Of a DNA stretch of 64,000 bases, positions 45,182-53,870 are shown piece by piece. The notes under the pieces are model-generated. The model was not told the DNA's origin and did no database searches. It saw only the letters and a list, made by a program, of their open reading frames with translations. Both the position numbers and the translations under genes were made by a program. The DNA is from CBDDBH01 sp965225625 (lineage in GTDB: Bacteria > Pseudomonadota > Gammaproteobacteria > JADZEE01): contig CBDDBH010000023.1 of the NCBI GenBank assembly GCA_965225625.1, forward strand, positions 62,001 to 126,000, in the 5' to 3' direction. Within the stretch, counting starts at the first letter, position 1, and each line of letters begins with the position of its first letter.

Positions 45182-45805
45182 ATGACCGATACCGCCGAGA
45201 ATTTCGTCCGCGACCCGGAACAACGCAAAGCGCTGACTGCGGATCTGCCGCCCATGCGAATGAGCGAAGTGGTGATCAGAACCCGCAATTTTCAAGTGCT
45301 CAAACACTGGTATGAAATGTTTTTGAGTTGCAAGCCTACAGCCTATACTGACGATTCCGGCTCGCTGGCCTGGGACGGCAATCTGGGGGTGTGTTTTTTC
45401 CGGATATATAAGGATTTTCCCTGGACCCAGGTGCTTGGACTGTTCGAATTTCCGAAACTCGGCGACGAGCGGCCGGATGATGGTCCCGGCATTCACCACT
45501 TCCAGTTTCGCTGCCCGACGTTTGAAGATGTCATCAAGCGCTACGAGGTATTGGAAAAGTGCGGCATCACGCCGCTGAAGTCTTTTAACCACGGTCCTGC
45601 TACCAGCTTTTACTACCAGGATCCGGATCAAAACATCGTCGAGATTTCTGGCGTCAACTTCGATGATGAGGCCGATTACGTTCACTATTTCAAGACTCCG
45701 GCCTATCTGAATAATTTTGACGGCGTTCAAATCGATCCCGCCGAATTCGTCGCCCGGTATCGCGCTGGCGAGTCGAAAGAGGAGCTGACCCGAATCGATG
45801 GATGA
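45182..45805 (+). CDS. VOC-superfamily protein (extradiol dioxygenase-like)
   Basis: 207 residues with two beta-alpha-beta-beta-beta modules. Candidate metal ligands are His in GIHHFQF and Glu in NIVEISGVNF. The first module reads MSEVVIRTRN where relatives usually have a His before VVLRT, so a ligand is replaced by Glu or absent. It may be a catechol-cleaving dioxygenase, a glyoxalase-like isomerase or non-catalytic. It is 18 bases after the VdcD-like gene and 12 before the FAD protein gene, so the three are one operon. Confidence 0.75.
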   Translation: MTDTAENFVRDPEQRKALTADLPPMRMSEVVIRTRNFQVLKHWYEMFLSCKPTAYTDDSGSLAWDGNLGVCFFRIYKDFPWTQVLGLFEFPKLGDERPDDGPGIHHFQFRCPTFEDVIKRYEVLEKCGITPLKSFNHGPATSFYYQDPDQNIVEISGVNFDDEADYVHYFKTPAYLNNFDGVQIDPAEFVARYRAGESKEELTRIDG

Positions 45806-45817
45806 ATTGGGCTGGGC

Positions 45818-47755
45818 ATGAGCAAAGACACGAGCAAAGAAGTCGAACTGCCGGCGGGCATAACCCGCCGTGACTTTGTTAACTCGCTATTGGTTGGTAC
45901 CGGTGCGGCATTGTGTAATGCGTCCGTACCGTCCGCTGCGCACGCAGCGTCTGACGACTTGCTGCCCGAGCCTGACCTGGGATCGGAATGGTACGGTTAC
46001 GGCGGAGTCGGGGACTATGCCGGTTCGCACGGCAATACGCCGGAAGTGGTGTATCGCGCCCACAGCCTGAGGGATCGGCAATACGACTGGAGCGGCGAAG
46101 AGATAATCGACACCGGCGAAACCTACTCGCTCGCGATCGTTGGTGCCGGCATGGCCGGCCTCGGCGCTGCGCTACGGTTCACGCAGACCCGCAAAGATGG
46201 CGAACGCATGCTGCTGCTGGACAACCATCCGGTTTTCGGCGGTGAAGCGAAACGCAACGAGTTCGAAGTTGACGGCCATCGCTTGGCCGCACCGCAAGGA
46301 GCGAACGGTTTTTCGGTGCCCAAGGCGAACCTGGGCGAATATGCGTCTGGTGATGCCCGCTATTTCGAAGAACTCGGAATCGAGCGTAATTACCAATATC
46401 CGGAGCTCGGCACAGATCCCAATGGTTTGCGTTTCGCCCAGGACGATTACGAGTGCACTTATTGGAATGAGCACAAGGTCTCCATGGGGTATTTCTTCGA
46501 CGAGAATTCGCACGGGGTGTCACCGCGCTGGGTGAAAGATGGCTGGTTGCATGGTCTCGAGGGATTTCCGATCTCGACGACATTGCGGGAGCATCTCATC
46601 AAATGGCGAACCTGGTCCGAGCGCCCTTATGCAGGAGAGGACTTCGGCGAATGGCTGGACGGCATGAGCTACCAGGACTTCGTCGTTAAACATCTGGGGC
46701 TGGAGAAAGGCGTTGCCAGTTACGCCGATCCCATTCTGGCAAACGCCGCCGGTGGTTGCTCAAGTGCGATTTCCGCTTATTCGGCGTACGCAATCGGTAT
46801 GCCGGGTGTGAAAACGTTTTATGACGACTTTGATATTACCGCCCGTCACCAATTCCCCGGCGGCAATGATGGTTTTGCCCGGCATTTCGTCAAAGCCATC
46901 ATGCCCGACGCGTTGGCTGGCGACTCGTCGTTTGCCGGCATTATCAACGGCGGTATTCAGTTCGATAAGTTGGATCGTGAGGATGCGCCTACGCGTATGC
47001 GTTTGAGTGCGACTGTGTTGCGGGTGGAACACGTCGGTGAAGCGGGGCAGTCCGATAAAGTGCGCATCGTTTACGCGCGTAATCGCCGGCTGTATTCGGT
47101 TACCGCTAAGGCTGGCGTCATGGCGACCGGCGCGTGGATCACAAAATACCTCGTGCGTGATTTGCCCACCGCCCATCGCCAAGCCATGCACGAGTTTGTA
47201 CATACATCCGTGTTGGTCGCTAACGTCGCGGTGCGCAATTGGTGGTTCCTGTACGATTTAGGCTTTACTGGATTTCGTTGGTGGGACGATTTTGGTTTTG
47301 CCTGCGCCTTGAAACGCCCGATGCATGTCGGTGACTATCGCCCACCGTTTCATCCCGACCAACCGGCGGTTCTTTCGTTTTACGTCCCGCTCTATTACCC
47401 GGACCGCCCGGCGGCAATCCAGGGCGTGTTGGGACGCAACGAAATTCTCGGCACCAGCTTTGCGCGGTACGAGACCAAAATTCGCAAACTCATGATGAGA
47501 TTATTCGGTGCCCATGGTTTCGATGCGTCACGTGACATCGCCGGTATTATTTTGAATCGTTGGGGTCACGCCTATTTGCTGCCGACACCGGGCTTTTATC
47601 TTGGCAGGAACGGCCAACCAGCGGGCCGCGATATCATTCGCAAGCGATTCGGCAGGATCGCATTCGCTCATTCCGAATTGCATGGCAACCAGCATTGGGG
47701 TCCGGCCGCGGCCGAAGGTAGTCGGGCGGTGGAGCAGTTACAGCAGGTTATGTAG
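45818..47755 (+). CDS. Tat-exported FAD/NAD(P)-binding oxidoreductase
   Basis: 645 residues with a twin-arginine signal (GITRRDFVNSLLVGTGAAL). The dinucleotide motif YSLAIVGAGMAGLGAALRF and a LLLDNHPVFGGEAKRN strand follow. The central region is long and unlike common amine oxidases; the C-terminus has HSELHGNQHWGPAAAEG, resembling the FAD-closing segment. It probably works in the periplasm on a hydrophobic substrate with an unknown electron acceptor. It precedes the dioxygenase beta and alpha subunit genes by 37 bases. Confidence 0.7.
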   Translation: MSKDTSKEVELPAGITRRDFVNSLLVGTGAALCNASVPSAAHAASDDLLPEPDLGSEWYGYGGVGDYAGSHGNTPEVVYRAHSLRDRQYDWSGEEIIDTGETYSLAIVGAGMAGLGAALRFTQTRKDGERMLLLDNHPVFGGEAKRNEFEVDGHRLAAPQGANGFSVPKANLGEYASGDARYFEELGIERNYQYPELGTDPNGLRFAQDDYECTYWNEHKVSMGYFFDENSHGVSPRWVKDGWLHGLEGFPISTTLREHLIKWRTWSERPYAGEDFGEWLDGMSYQDFVVKHLGLEKGVASYADPILANAAGGCSSAISAYSAYAIGMPGVKTFYDDFDITARHQFPGGNDGFARHFVKAIMPDALAGDSSFAGIINGGIQFDKLDREDAPTRMRLSATVLRVEHVGEAGQSDKVRIVYARNRRLYSVTAKAGVMATGAWITKYLVRDLPTAHRQAMHEFVHTSVLVANVAVRNWWFLYDLGFTGFRWWDDFGFACALKRPMHVGDYRPPFHPDQPAVLSFYVPLYYPDRPAAIQGVLGRNEILGTSFARYETKIRKLMMRLFGAHGFDASRDIAGIILNRWGHAYLLPTPGFYLGRNGQPAGRDIIRKRFGRIAFAHSELHGNQHWGPAAAEGSRAVEQLQQVM

Positions 47756-47792
47756 CAAAGTTTAGTGGCGTCAAATTGCGGAGATCAGTGGT

Positions 47793-48317
47793 TTGAGCAG
47801 GCAGTCCCTGGTAGCCCCCGAGCTACAACATGAAATAGAGCAATTCCTGTTCGCGGAAGCGGCGTTGCTGGATGAACGCCGATTTGACGAATGGTACGCG
47901 CTGCTGGCTGAAGATTTGCACTATTACATGCCTGCGCAAACAAACCTCGGACGATCTCAAGCTGAACTCGGTGAGCTACACCAGGCTGCGTATTTCGATG
48001 ATGACAAGGAATACATCGGCGTGCGCATCAAACGACTGCACACCGGACGAGCGTGGGCCGAAGAGCCGTCATCGCGGACGCGCCATCTGGTATCGAATGT
48101 TCGGCTGATGCTTTTGCAGGTTGACGGTGAGGTAGAAGCAAACAGTATTTTCTACGTATACCGTTCACGCTTGGAGCGTCAGCTCGATCAGTTCGTCGGT
48201 CAGCGCACTGACGTTTTGCGGCGGGCGGATAATATGTATGGCTGGCAGATTGCACGCAGATCCATTTATCTCGATCAAGCCACGCTTTTATCCGGCAACC
48301 TGAGTATCTTTTTCTGA
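47793..48317 (+). CDS. Aromatic-ring-hydroxylating dioxygenase beta subunit
   Basis: 174 residues begun by TTG, with GGAG 10 bases upstream. The protein follows the small-subunit pattern of biphenyl/naphthalene-type dioxygenases: EIEQFLFAEAALLDERRFDEWYALL, then YMP, RTRHLVSNVRL and RSRLERQ. It forms the structural beta ring of an alpha3beta3 oxygenase with the product of the next gene, which begins 13 bases later. No ferredoxin or reductase gene is adjacent. Confidence 0.9.
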   Translation: MSRQSLVAPELQHEIEQFLFAEAALLDERRFDEWYALLAEDLHYYMPAQTNLGRSQAELGELHQAAYFDDDKEYIGVRIKRLHTGRAWAEEPSSRTRHLVSNVRLMLLQVDGEVEANSIFYVYRSRLERQLDQFVGQRTDVLRRADNMYGWQIARRSIYLDQATLLSGNLSIFF

Positions 48318-48330
48318 GAGGGTAACGCCT

Positions 48331-49662
48331 ATGCAGCCCGCCAATGGAAAGTGGTCGACTGAGGCTCTTCTGCAACTGGTCGATGCCGATGGTCTATCTA
48401 TCGATCCCAGGATCTATACCGATAGCGATATCTATGAACTCGAAATGGAGCGCATATTCGGGCGAAGTTGGCTTTTCCTTGCACATGAAAGCCAGATCCC
48501 TGAAAGCGGCGATTTTTTCAATACTTATATGGGTGAGGATCCGGTGCTCGTTGTCCGCCAGGCGGACGGGAGTGTTTCAGCGATGCTCAATGTTTGCACG
48601 CACCGGGCTAATCGCGTTTGCCGTCTGGATAAAGGACAGGCGAAATATTTCACCTGCAGCTATCACGGCTGGACATTCGATTGTGCTGGCGAGCTCAAAG
48701 ACGTGCCGTTCGAGCAAGACGGCTATTACGGTGAGATCGATAAGTCACGTTGGGGCCTGAGAAGGGTTCCTCTCATTGAGAACTACAAAGGACTGATATT
48801 CGGTTGCTGGGATACAAACGCGGTGACACTCGATGAGTACCTCGGAGATGCGCGTTGGTACATGGATTTGCTGCTGGATCGAACGCCAGCTGGAACAGAG
48901 GTGGTTGGCGGTGTCACAAAATGGATCATCAAGTGCAACTGGAAGTTTGCTGCCGAGCAGTTCTGCAGCGACATGGCCCATGTCCCGTTCACCCACATAT
49001 CACAACCCATGGTGTGCATGCCGCCAGATATTGACCCGGTGGAGCGAAAATGGCCGGACAAAGGGTTGCAGTTTCGAGCGATAAGCGGTGGTCACGGCAG
49101 TGGTTTTTTTATTCGTGAAGAACAAGATCCGGCGGCTGATGAGGCTGGATTTGTTTCACTTGCGATGTCGGTCGGCGATAAAGCGGCAGAATATTACCTG
49201 CGCGAAAGCCAGGGGATCGCTTATCAACGACTCGGTGCGGCGCGCACCCGGAAAATGCTCGGCGCCATGCACATGACAGTGTTTCCCACCTGTTCATTTC
49301 TAAGCGGGATCCAAACCCTGCGCGCCTGGCATCCGCGCGGACCCGACGAACTTGAAGTGTGGTCAATGACGGTCGTCCAGCGCGATTGGCCGGAGGAGAT
49401 TAAAGAAGCCTATCGTACGGGCGTTCTACGCAGCTTTAGCCCCGGCGGAATTGCCGAGCAGGACGACGGTGAAAACTGGGCAAACATTCAAAAGGCATTA
49501 CGTGGACATCAAGCGCGGCGTATGCGTCTCAGCACCCAGATGGGGCGGGGACATGTCGAGACGTCGCATCCGGACTTTCCGGGAATAATCTCAAACACCT
49601 ACAGCGAAGAGGCGGCCCGTGGCTTTTACCAACATTGGGCTACGTTGTTGGCGCGCGAATAA
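48331..49662 (+). CDS. Aromatic-ring-hydroxylating dioxygenase alpha subunit
   Basis: 443 residues, ATG after GAGAGGG. Rieske ligands are in CTHRANRVC and CSYHGWTFD. The catalytic iron motif is FCSDMAHVPFTH, with Asp, His and His as in naphthalene and biphenyl dioxygenases. This is the only oxygenase here with a true beta subunit gene. It adds both atoms of oxygen to an aromatic ring to give a cis-diol. The extradiol-like VOC gene upstream could act after dehydrogenation. Confidence 0.9.
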   Translation: MQPANGKWSTEALLQLVDADGLSIDPRIYTDSDIYELEMERIFGRSWLFLAHESQIPESGDFFNTYMGEDPVLVVRQADGSVSAMLNVCTHRANRVCRLDKGQAKYFTCSYHGWTFDCAGELKDVPFEQDGYYGEIDKSRWGLRRVPLIENYKGLIFGCWDTNAVTLDEYLGDARWYMDLLLDRTPAGTEVVGGVTKWIIKCNWKFAAEQFCSDMAHVPFTHISQPMVCMPPDIDPVERKWPDKGLQFRAISGGHGSGFFIREEQDPAADEAGFVSLAMSVGDKAAEYYLRESQGIAYQRLGAARTRKMLGAMHMTVFPTCSFLSGIQTLRAWHPRGPDELEVWSMTVVQRDWPEEIKEAYRTGVLRSFSPGGIAEQDDGENWANIQKALRGHQARRMRLSTQMGRGHVETSHPDFPGIISNTYSEEAARGFYQHWATLLARE

Positions 49663-49689
49663 CCAACGATCGAGTAGCGAGGAACCATC

Positions 49690-50073
49690 ATGGAATTCAC
49701 CGTAGCGGATGTATTTCCGGCCAGTCCGGAGCGGGTTTACCAAGCATGGATTGACAGCGACGGTCACAGCAATATGACCGGTGGAAAGGCAACGGTTGAT
49801 CCTTCAGTGGGCGGTAGCTTTACCGCCTGGGGCAGCTACATATGCGGGCAGAACGTTGTATTGGAGCCGGGTAAACGCATCGTGCAGTCCTGGCGGACCG
49901 AAAATTTTTCAGCAGACGAGCCCGATTCACAGATCGAAGTTGTCTTTGAGGAGATCGATGTCGGATGCCGGGTGACGCTACATCACACTAAGCTGCCACC
50001 ACATGGCACCCGTTATGAAACGGGCTGGGTGAGCAATTACTTTGAGCCGATGAAGGTGTATTTCGGCGGGTGA
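49690..50073 (+). CDS. SRPBCC/AHSA1-family protein
   Basis: 127 residues. The opening EFTVADVFPASPERVYQAWID, a GGSFTAWGSYI turn and a late GWVSNYFEPMKVYF are typical of the AHSA1 branch of the START-like fold, which has a hydrophobic cavity. It may bind an aromatic intermediate or act as a cyclase-like helper. It follows the dioxygenase alpha gene by 27 bases and is last of the operon before the repeat and insertion sequence. Confidence 0.8.
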   Translation: MEFTVADVFPASPERVYQAWIDSDGHSNMTGGKATVDPSVGGSFTAWGSYICGQNVVLEPGKRIVQSWRTENFSADEPDSQIEVVFEEIDVGCRVTLHHTKLPPHGTRYETGWVSNYFEPMKVYFGG

Positions 50074-50076
50074 TGT

Positions 50077-50162
50077 AATTTTTACCCCTCAACCGACCGC
50101 CAGGGATGGCGGAAGTGCAGGTCATGTCGGGAACAATTACCTGCCTGTCCTTCTCCCGCAAG
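50077..50162. repeat. Palindromic intergenic repeat, copy B, left part
   Basis: TTTTTACCCCTCA through CTTCTCCCGCAAG matches the first half of copy A at 26427. It is cut at CAAG by the insertion sequence; the other half begins at 51882. Confidence 0.7.
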
Positions 50163-51881
50163 GAGGGTGTCGCGAAAGGGGGATCGTTGCAAGGATCGTG
50201 AAGCGTTAAACTACGTGCAGGTACAAGATAGCGAGAGGCCAACGGTGACAAAAGCGCTGGGAATAAATGGGGATGTGCAACTGAACCTGTTTGAGGGGTT
50301 GTCCGATACTGGCGCGTCGCGGCAAAGCCGCAGAGCTGCGGGGCGTGTGTTCATTGATCCTGATCCGCAGCAGCTTTATCTGGGTCAGTTGTCGGTGAAG
50401 GCGCATCTGCAAGCGGCCGGCATTCGTGGGCCGTTAGTGTTACGAGCGCTATTGAGCGAGCTGGATTGGTCGGGTTTTGAAGACAACTATGCCAGGACGG
50501 GCCGCGCGCCGTATTCCCCGCGCAGCGTGTTGGGGTTAATCGTGTACGGGCTATTGCAGGGTGTGAGTTCGTTGCGGGGTCTGGAACGGTTGGCGCGAGT
50601 GGATATCGGTGCGATGTGGGTGAGCGGGGGGATCTGTCCGGACCATGCGAACATCGGCCGGTTTATCACGCAGCATGATGAGTTGCTGAGCGGGTCATTT
50701 TTTATTGAGTTAACCGGCCGTGTGTTACAAGCCACGGGCAGCAGCGCGACCCGGGTGGCGGGAGACGGCACGGTGATAGAGGCGGCGTGTTCGCATTATG
50801 GTTTGATAAAGGAAGAGGCGGCGAAACAGCGTTTGAGCGAGGCGAGGCAGGTGTTGGCGCAGGCACCGGAGGATAAAACCAAACAAGTGGCGTTGGCGCA
50901 AAGCCAGCAAGTGCATGAGACCTTGCAAAGGCGCAAAGCGGCGCGGGAAAGCAAGGGTAAGTCAGGCGAGAAGGTGTGTGTGAGTGCGCACGAGCCCGAA
51001 GCGATGGTGCAAGCGTTGAAACGCGGACGAGGCACGGGGCCCTCCTATAAGCCCTCGGTGCTGGCCAATGAAGAACGGGTGGTGGTTGGGATGGCGGTTG
51101 ACCCCTCCAGTGAGAGCGCGGTGGTCGCGGGGATGCTGGCGCACAGTGAAGCGAGCAGTGGCGTGGCCGTTGAAGATCTGTTGCTGGATGCGGGCTACTT
51201 CAGTGACCGGATATTGCAACACAGCGTGGAGCGGGACATCAACCTGCTTTGTCCGGAGGGGAAAGTGGCGGGGCAAGCCAAGCAATCGCAGAAAACCTTT
51301 CCTAAGGGTGCCTTTGTCTATGACGCGTACCAGGATGCTTACCGCTGTGCGAACAATGAATGGTTAGTGCCGGTGGAGCGTTACGCGGGCACTGCCACAC
51401 ACAAAGGGTACGTGCGTTATGCCACCCCGGGCTGCGGTGCGTGTGCTTTGAAAGCGCAGTGTACGCGCGGGGGGAACGCCGGACCATCAGCCGCTATGGG
51501 GGTGATGAACTAAAAGATGCGCTGCGCATGGTGATGCAACAGCCGCAGGCGCAAGCGCTGTATGTGAAGCGCCAAGCGATGGTAGAGCCGGTGTTCAGCA
51601 CGTTGCGCGAGCGACAGGGATTGAACCGGTTCCGGCGGCGCGGGTTAGCCGGGGTGAGACGAGAATTTGCACTGCATATACTCGCTTACAACCTGGGACG
51701 GGCGGTGTTGGCCCGTTTAGCCTGTATTGGTGCGTTGACAAAAGCCTGTTTGATGCGCTTGTGGCATCACCGTATCGTGCGCCGCGAATTATGGCTTTGG
51801 GAAACACACCTGCTGCCAACGGCGTGTTGAAACACCGCCAGTACGATATCCAGCATATTTATCGCCTTTTGCGACACCCTC
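50163..51881 (+). mobile_element. IS1182-family insertion sequence, complete, 1719 bp
   Basis: The ends are inverted repeats: GAGGGTGTCGCGAAAGG at the left, and its complement with one mismatch at the right (51865-51881). CAAG flanks both sides (50159-50162 and 51882-51885), a 4-base target duplication. The single transposase gene fills the element. Joining the flanks restores a CTTCTCCC-GCAA-GGGGAGAAG hairpin, so insertion was in the loop of a repeat-borne hairpin. Confidence 0.85.
50245..51830 (+). pseudogene. IS1182-family transposase, one frameshift
   Basis: The likely GTG start follows GAGAGG; an earlier GTG lies inside the terminal repeat. DDE residues sit in VAGDGTVIEA, LLLDAGYFS and MVEPVFSTLRERQ. 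The frame breaks at the GGGGGG run (51469-51474): the first frame ends at 51513, and the next carries ERRTISRYGGDEL and the last 115 residues. One more G would join them. Either a sequence error or slippage on the G-run is possible; the ends of the element are intact. Confidence 0.8.
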
Positions 51882-51935
51882 CAAGGGGAGAAGGGACTCG
51901 TGTATTAGCCCCTCGCCCCTTGCGGGAGAGGGGTA
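51882..51935. repeat. Palindromic intergenic repeat, copy B, right part
   Basis: CAAGGGGAGAAGG and CCCCTCGCCCCTTGCGGGAGAGGGGT continue the copy begun at 50077, matching the second half of copy A. It lies just past the end of the diiron monooxygenase operon and may form its terminator hairpin. Confidence 0.65.
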
Positions 51936-51954
51936 AGAGAGCACAACGCGCGAA

Positions 51955-52248
51955 CTACAACTCTTTCGTCAAATAAAACCGCACATAATCTTCGGTAGTT
52001 TCAATCTGTCCCGCAAACGAACCCAGTACTGCTTCCAGTTCCTGCATGCGGAAAGGGCGGCCTAAACAGCTTTCCATCGTCTGTTGCTTGATGATGCACT
52101 CGCGGTCCATTTCCACGCGGATATAGGCGTGGTGATCTTCAACGTTGATTTCCTTATCCGGGTTGTCCAGGGAGACTGCTTCAATCGCTGCATCAGCAAC
52201 TTCGCCTGAACGCAGCACCGGTCCGACTTGGTTATTGCCAGTACTCAT
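51955..52248 (-). CDS. tmoD: Diiron monooxygenase effector protein (TmoD/MmoB-like)
   Basis: 97 residues matching the small cofactor-free effector of bacterial multicomponent monooxygenases: NQVGPVLRSGEVADAAIEA at the N-terminus, then the VEDHHAYIRVE strand and a PFRMQELEAVLGSFAG helix. It binds the hydroxylase to tune oxygen activation and product release. It is the last gene of the operon, 7 bases after tmoC. Right after it comes repeat DNA and the insertion sequence. Confidence 0.85.
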   Translation of the reverse strand: MSTGNNQVGPVLRSGEVADAAIEAVSLDNPDKEINVEDHHAYIRVEMDRECIIKQQTMESCLGRPFRMQELEAVLGSFAGQIETTEDYVRFYLTKEL

Positions 52249-52255
52249 GTTGTAG

Positions 52256-52609
52256 TTAAACTCCCGAGTACTTCGGCTCTATGTCGGCGACATCAACGTG
52301 GATTTCGTCATTTTCGATTCGTACAGGATAACGCGCCAATTCGCAGGTGGCGGGATTGACACCCTTGCCCGTCGTTACGTCGAACTGCCACTGATGGGCC
52401 ATGCAAGTCAGCACCGTGTCACCGTCAAAATCGCCGTCCGCCAGCCTGATTTGTTGATGCGGGCAATACCCTTGAATGGCCGTTACCACACCGTCGAGCG
52501 GGTAGATTACAACGATCTGTGTGCCGTCGACTTCAAAGCCTTGCATCTCACCTTCCCAAACATCGTCGAGGCTGCAAACTCGGTTGAAGCTCAACGGCTG
52601 GACACTCAC
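52256..52609 (-). CDS. tmoC: Rieske ferredoxin of toluene-4-monooxygenase type
   Basis: 117 residues. Rieske [2Fe-2S] ligands are in YCPHQQIRLADG and CMAHQWQFDV, as in T4moC. It passes electrons from a reductase to the diiron hydroxylase. The reductase (tmoF) is not encoded in this operon or in the window. The start overlaps the stop of the beta subunit gene by 4 bases. Confidence 0.9.
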   Translation of the reverse strand: MSVQPLSFNRVCSLDDVWEGEMQGFEVDGTQIVVIYPLDGVVTAIQGYCPHQQIRLADGDFDGDTVLTCMAHQWQFDVTTGKGVNPATCELARYPVRIENDEIHVDVADIEPKYSGV

Positions 52610-53598
52610 AAACCCAGATCGAGCGAGAGTAGGTAGCCCCGCACGTCTGCTTTAGCGGTATCGGCTGCGTCGGGACTGTCAGGCAAGGCTGCGCAATAAC
52701 TTTCGATGGCGGTATTGGCCAGGGGTAACCATTTCTCAATCCAATTACGTATTACGGTAACGTTGGCATTATTTTCAGCGGCGAAACGTACCAGCGCCGA
52801 GGACCAGGTACGTGAACGCCGCACGTCGCGGTAGACCGAATCCGACAGTAATCCAAGCAAAGTATCGCCCTGACGGCGTCCGGCGGCGGGAAGCTGACGT
52901 AACAGGGTTTCATCGATTGCGGGTTTGGCAACGAGATTCAAGGCCACGAAGGCCTCGCCCCAATCGTAGGTCACCAACACCTTCTCCATTAATTCGCGAA
53001 AGCCTTGCCAGGCAGCGTCCTCCTCCCACATCTGCCGCTCGCTGCTACCGTAGCCGCGATCCGGACAGTGCTCTTTGAGCTCGGCAGTCCGATAGGCAAT
53101 ATGTGAGAGCCAGCGCATCTGGTCAGCTGCTTGATAGAGCACGCAGTTTCGGATCGTGCTCGACGGCACAATTTGAACCAGATAATGCGAGGCCATTTGT
53201 ACCGTGTGTACCAAATATCGGCCGGGTGTATACAAGGACTGCAAGGTGCTCTGCCATGCACCATCGAGTCCGGCGTCGTGCTCAAGATCGTCGTACTCGT
53301 CGAGCAGTCCCTCGACGTAGGTTTCCTGCCCGTCCTGCAAGGTGTTGTAGCTGCGGTAGATCATCTCATCGGGGTCGCGGAAGTCTTCGAAATTACAGCC
53401 GCTGAGCGGTGATCCGTGGCGGTATTGTTTGAACCATTTCGACAGCGGAATGTTGGGCCCGAGTTCAAACGGAGACTCGGCATCATCGACGTTGTAGATA
53501 AGGTTCGTCGAAACGACTTCGTACTCGCTGGGGCGGCGGCGATTGCCGGCCAGATGGCTCCAGGTTTTCAGCGGTTTGAGTGGTTCGCGGCTACTCAT
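52606..53598 (-). CDS. tmoE: Toluene-4-monooxygenase-type hydroxylase beta subunit
   Basis: 330 residues. LKTWSHLAGNRRRPSEYEVV, the RHGSPLSGCNFEDFRDPDE block and the helical body are typical of the beta subunit, which lacks the diiron ligands of the alpha chain but packs against it. In the classic operon this gene comes fifth; here it directly follows tmoB, overlapping it by 8 bases, and precedes the ferredoxin. Confidence 0.9.
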   Translation of the reverse strand: MSSREPLKPLKTWSHLAGNRRRPSEYEVVSTNLIYNVDDAESPFELGPNIPLSKWFKQYRHGSPLSGCNFEDFRDPDEMIYRSYNTLQDGQETYVEGLLDEYDDLEHDAGLDGAWQSTLQSLYTPGRYLVHTVQMASHYLVQIVPSSTIRNCVLYQAADQMRWLSHIAYRTAELKEHCPDRGYGSSERQMWEEDAAWQGFRELMEKVLVTYDWGEAFVALNLVAKPAIDETLLRQLPAAGRRQGDTLLGLLSDSVYRDVRRSRTWSSALVRFAAENNANVTVIRNWIEKWLPLANTAIESYCAALPDSPDAADTAKADVRGYLLSLDLGL

Positions 53599-53851
53599 TC
53601 TCGTAATAAAACTCGAGACTGGTCATTGTTGTGATACCGGTCTGCGCGACGGTCTGGGCAGGTGGTAGCGGCTGTTCCTCGCCAGTGCGGCGAACGCTCA
53701 ATGATTGTCCCGGGCGCTGGTTTTTGTCGAAACCAATATAAGTCTTGGCGGCCTGCAGACAGATCTCGTCCATGGTCTGCTCGGTATCGACCATGACGAC
53801 GTATAAAACAAATTCGTCGTGCAGATTTTGCACTACCGGGATCTGAGCCAT
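53591..53851 (-). CDS. tmoB: Toluene-4-monooxygenase-type hydroxylase gamma subunit
   Basis: 86 residues, the expected size for the gamma chain. PVVQNLHDEFVLYVVMVDTEQTMDEI and the RPGQSLSVRR turn follow the ubiquitin-like TmoB fold. It stabilises the alpha-beta hydroxylase. It lies 19 bases after tmoA. Confidence 0.85.
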   Translation of the reverse strand: MAQIPVVQNLHDEFVLYVVMVDTEQTMDEICLQAAKTYIGFDKNQRPGQSLSVRRTGEEQPLPPAQTVAQTGITTMTSLEFYYENE

Positions 53852-53870
53852 GGCGCTACGCCTTCAGGGA

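Noticed and set aside
51469..51474. Programmed frameshift in the transposase as the sole explanation
   Set aside because: Three unrelated non-transposon genes in the window show the same kind of one-G break, so a common technical cause is more likely, though slippage is not excluded.
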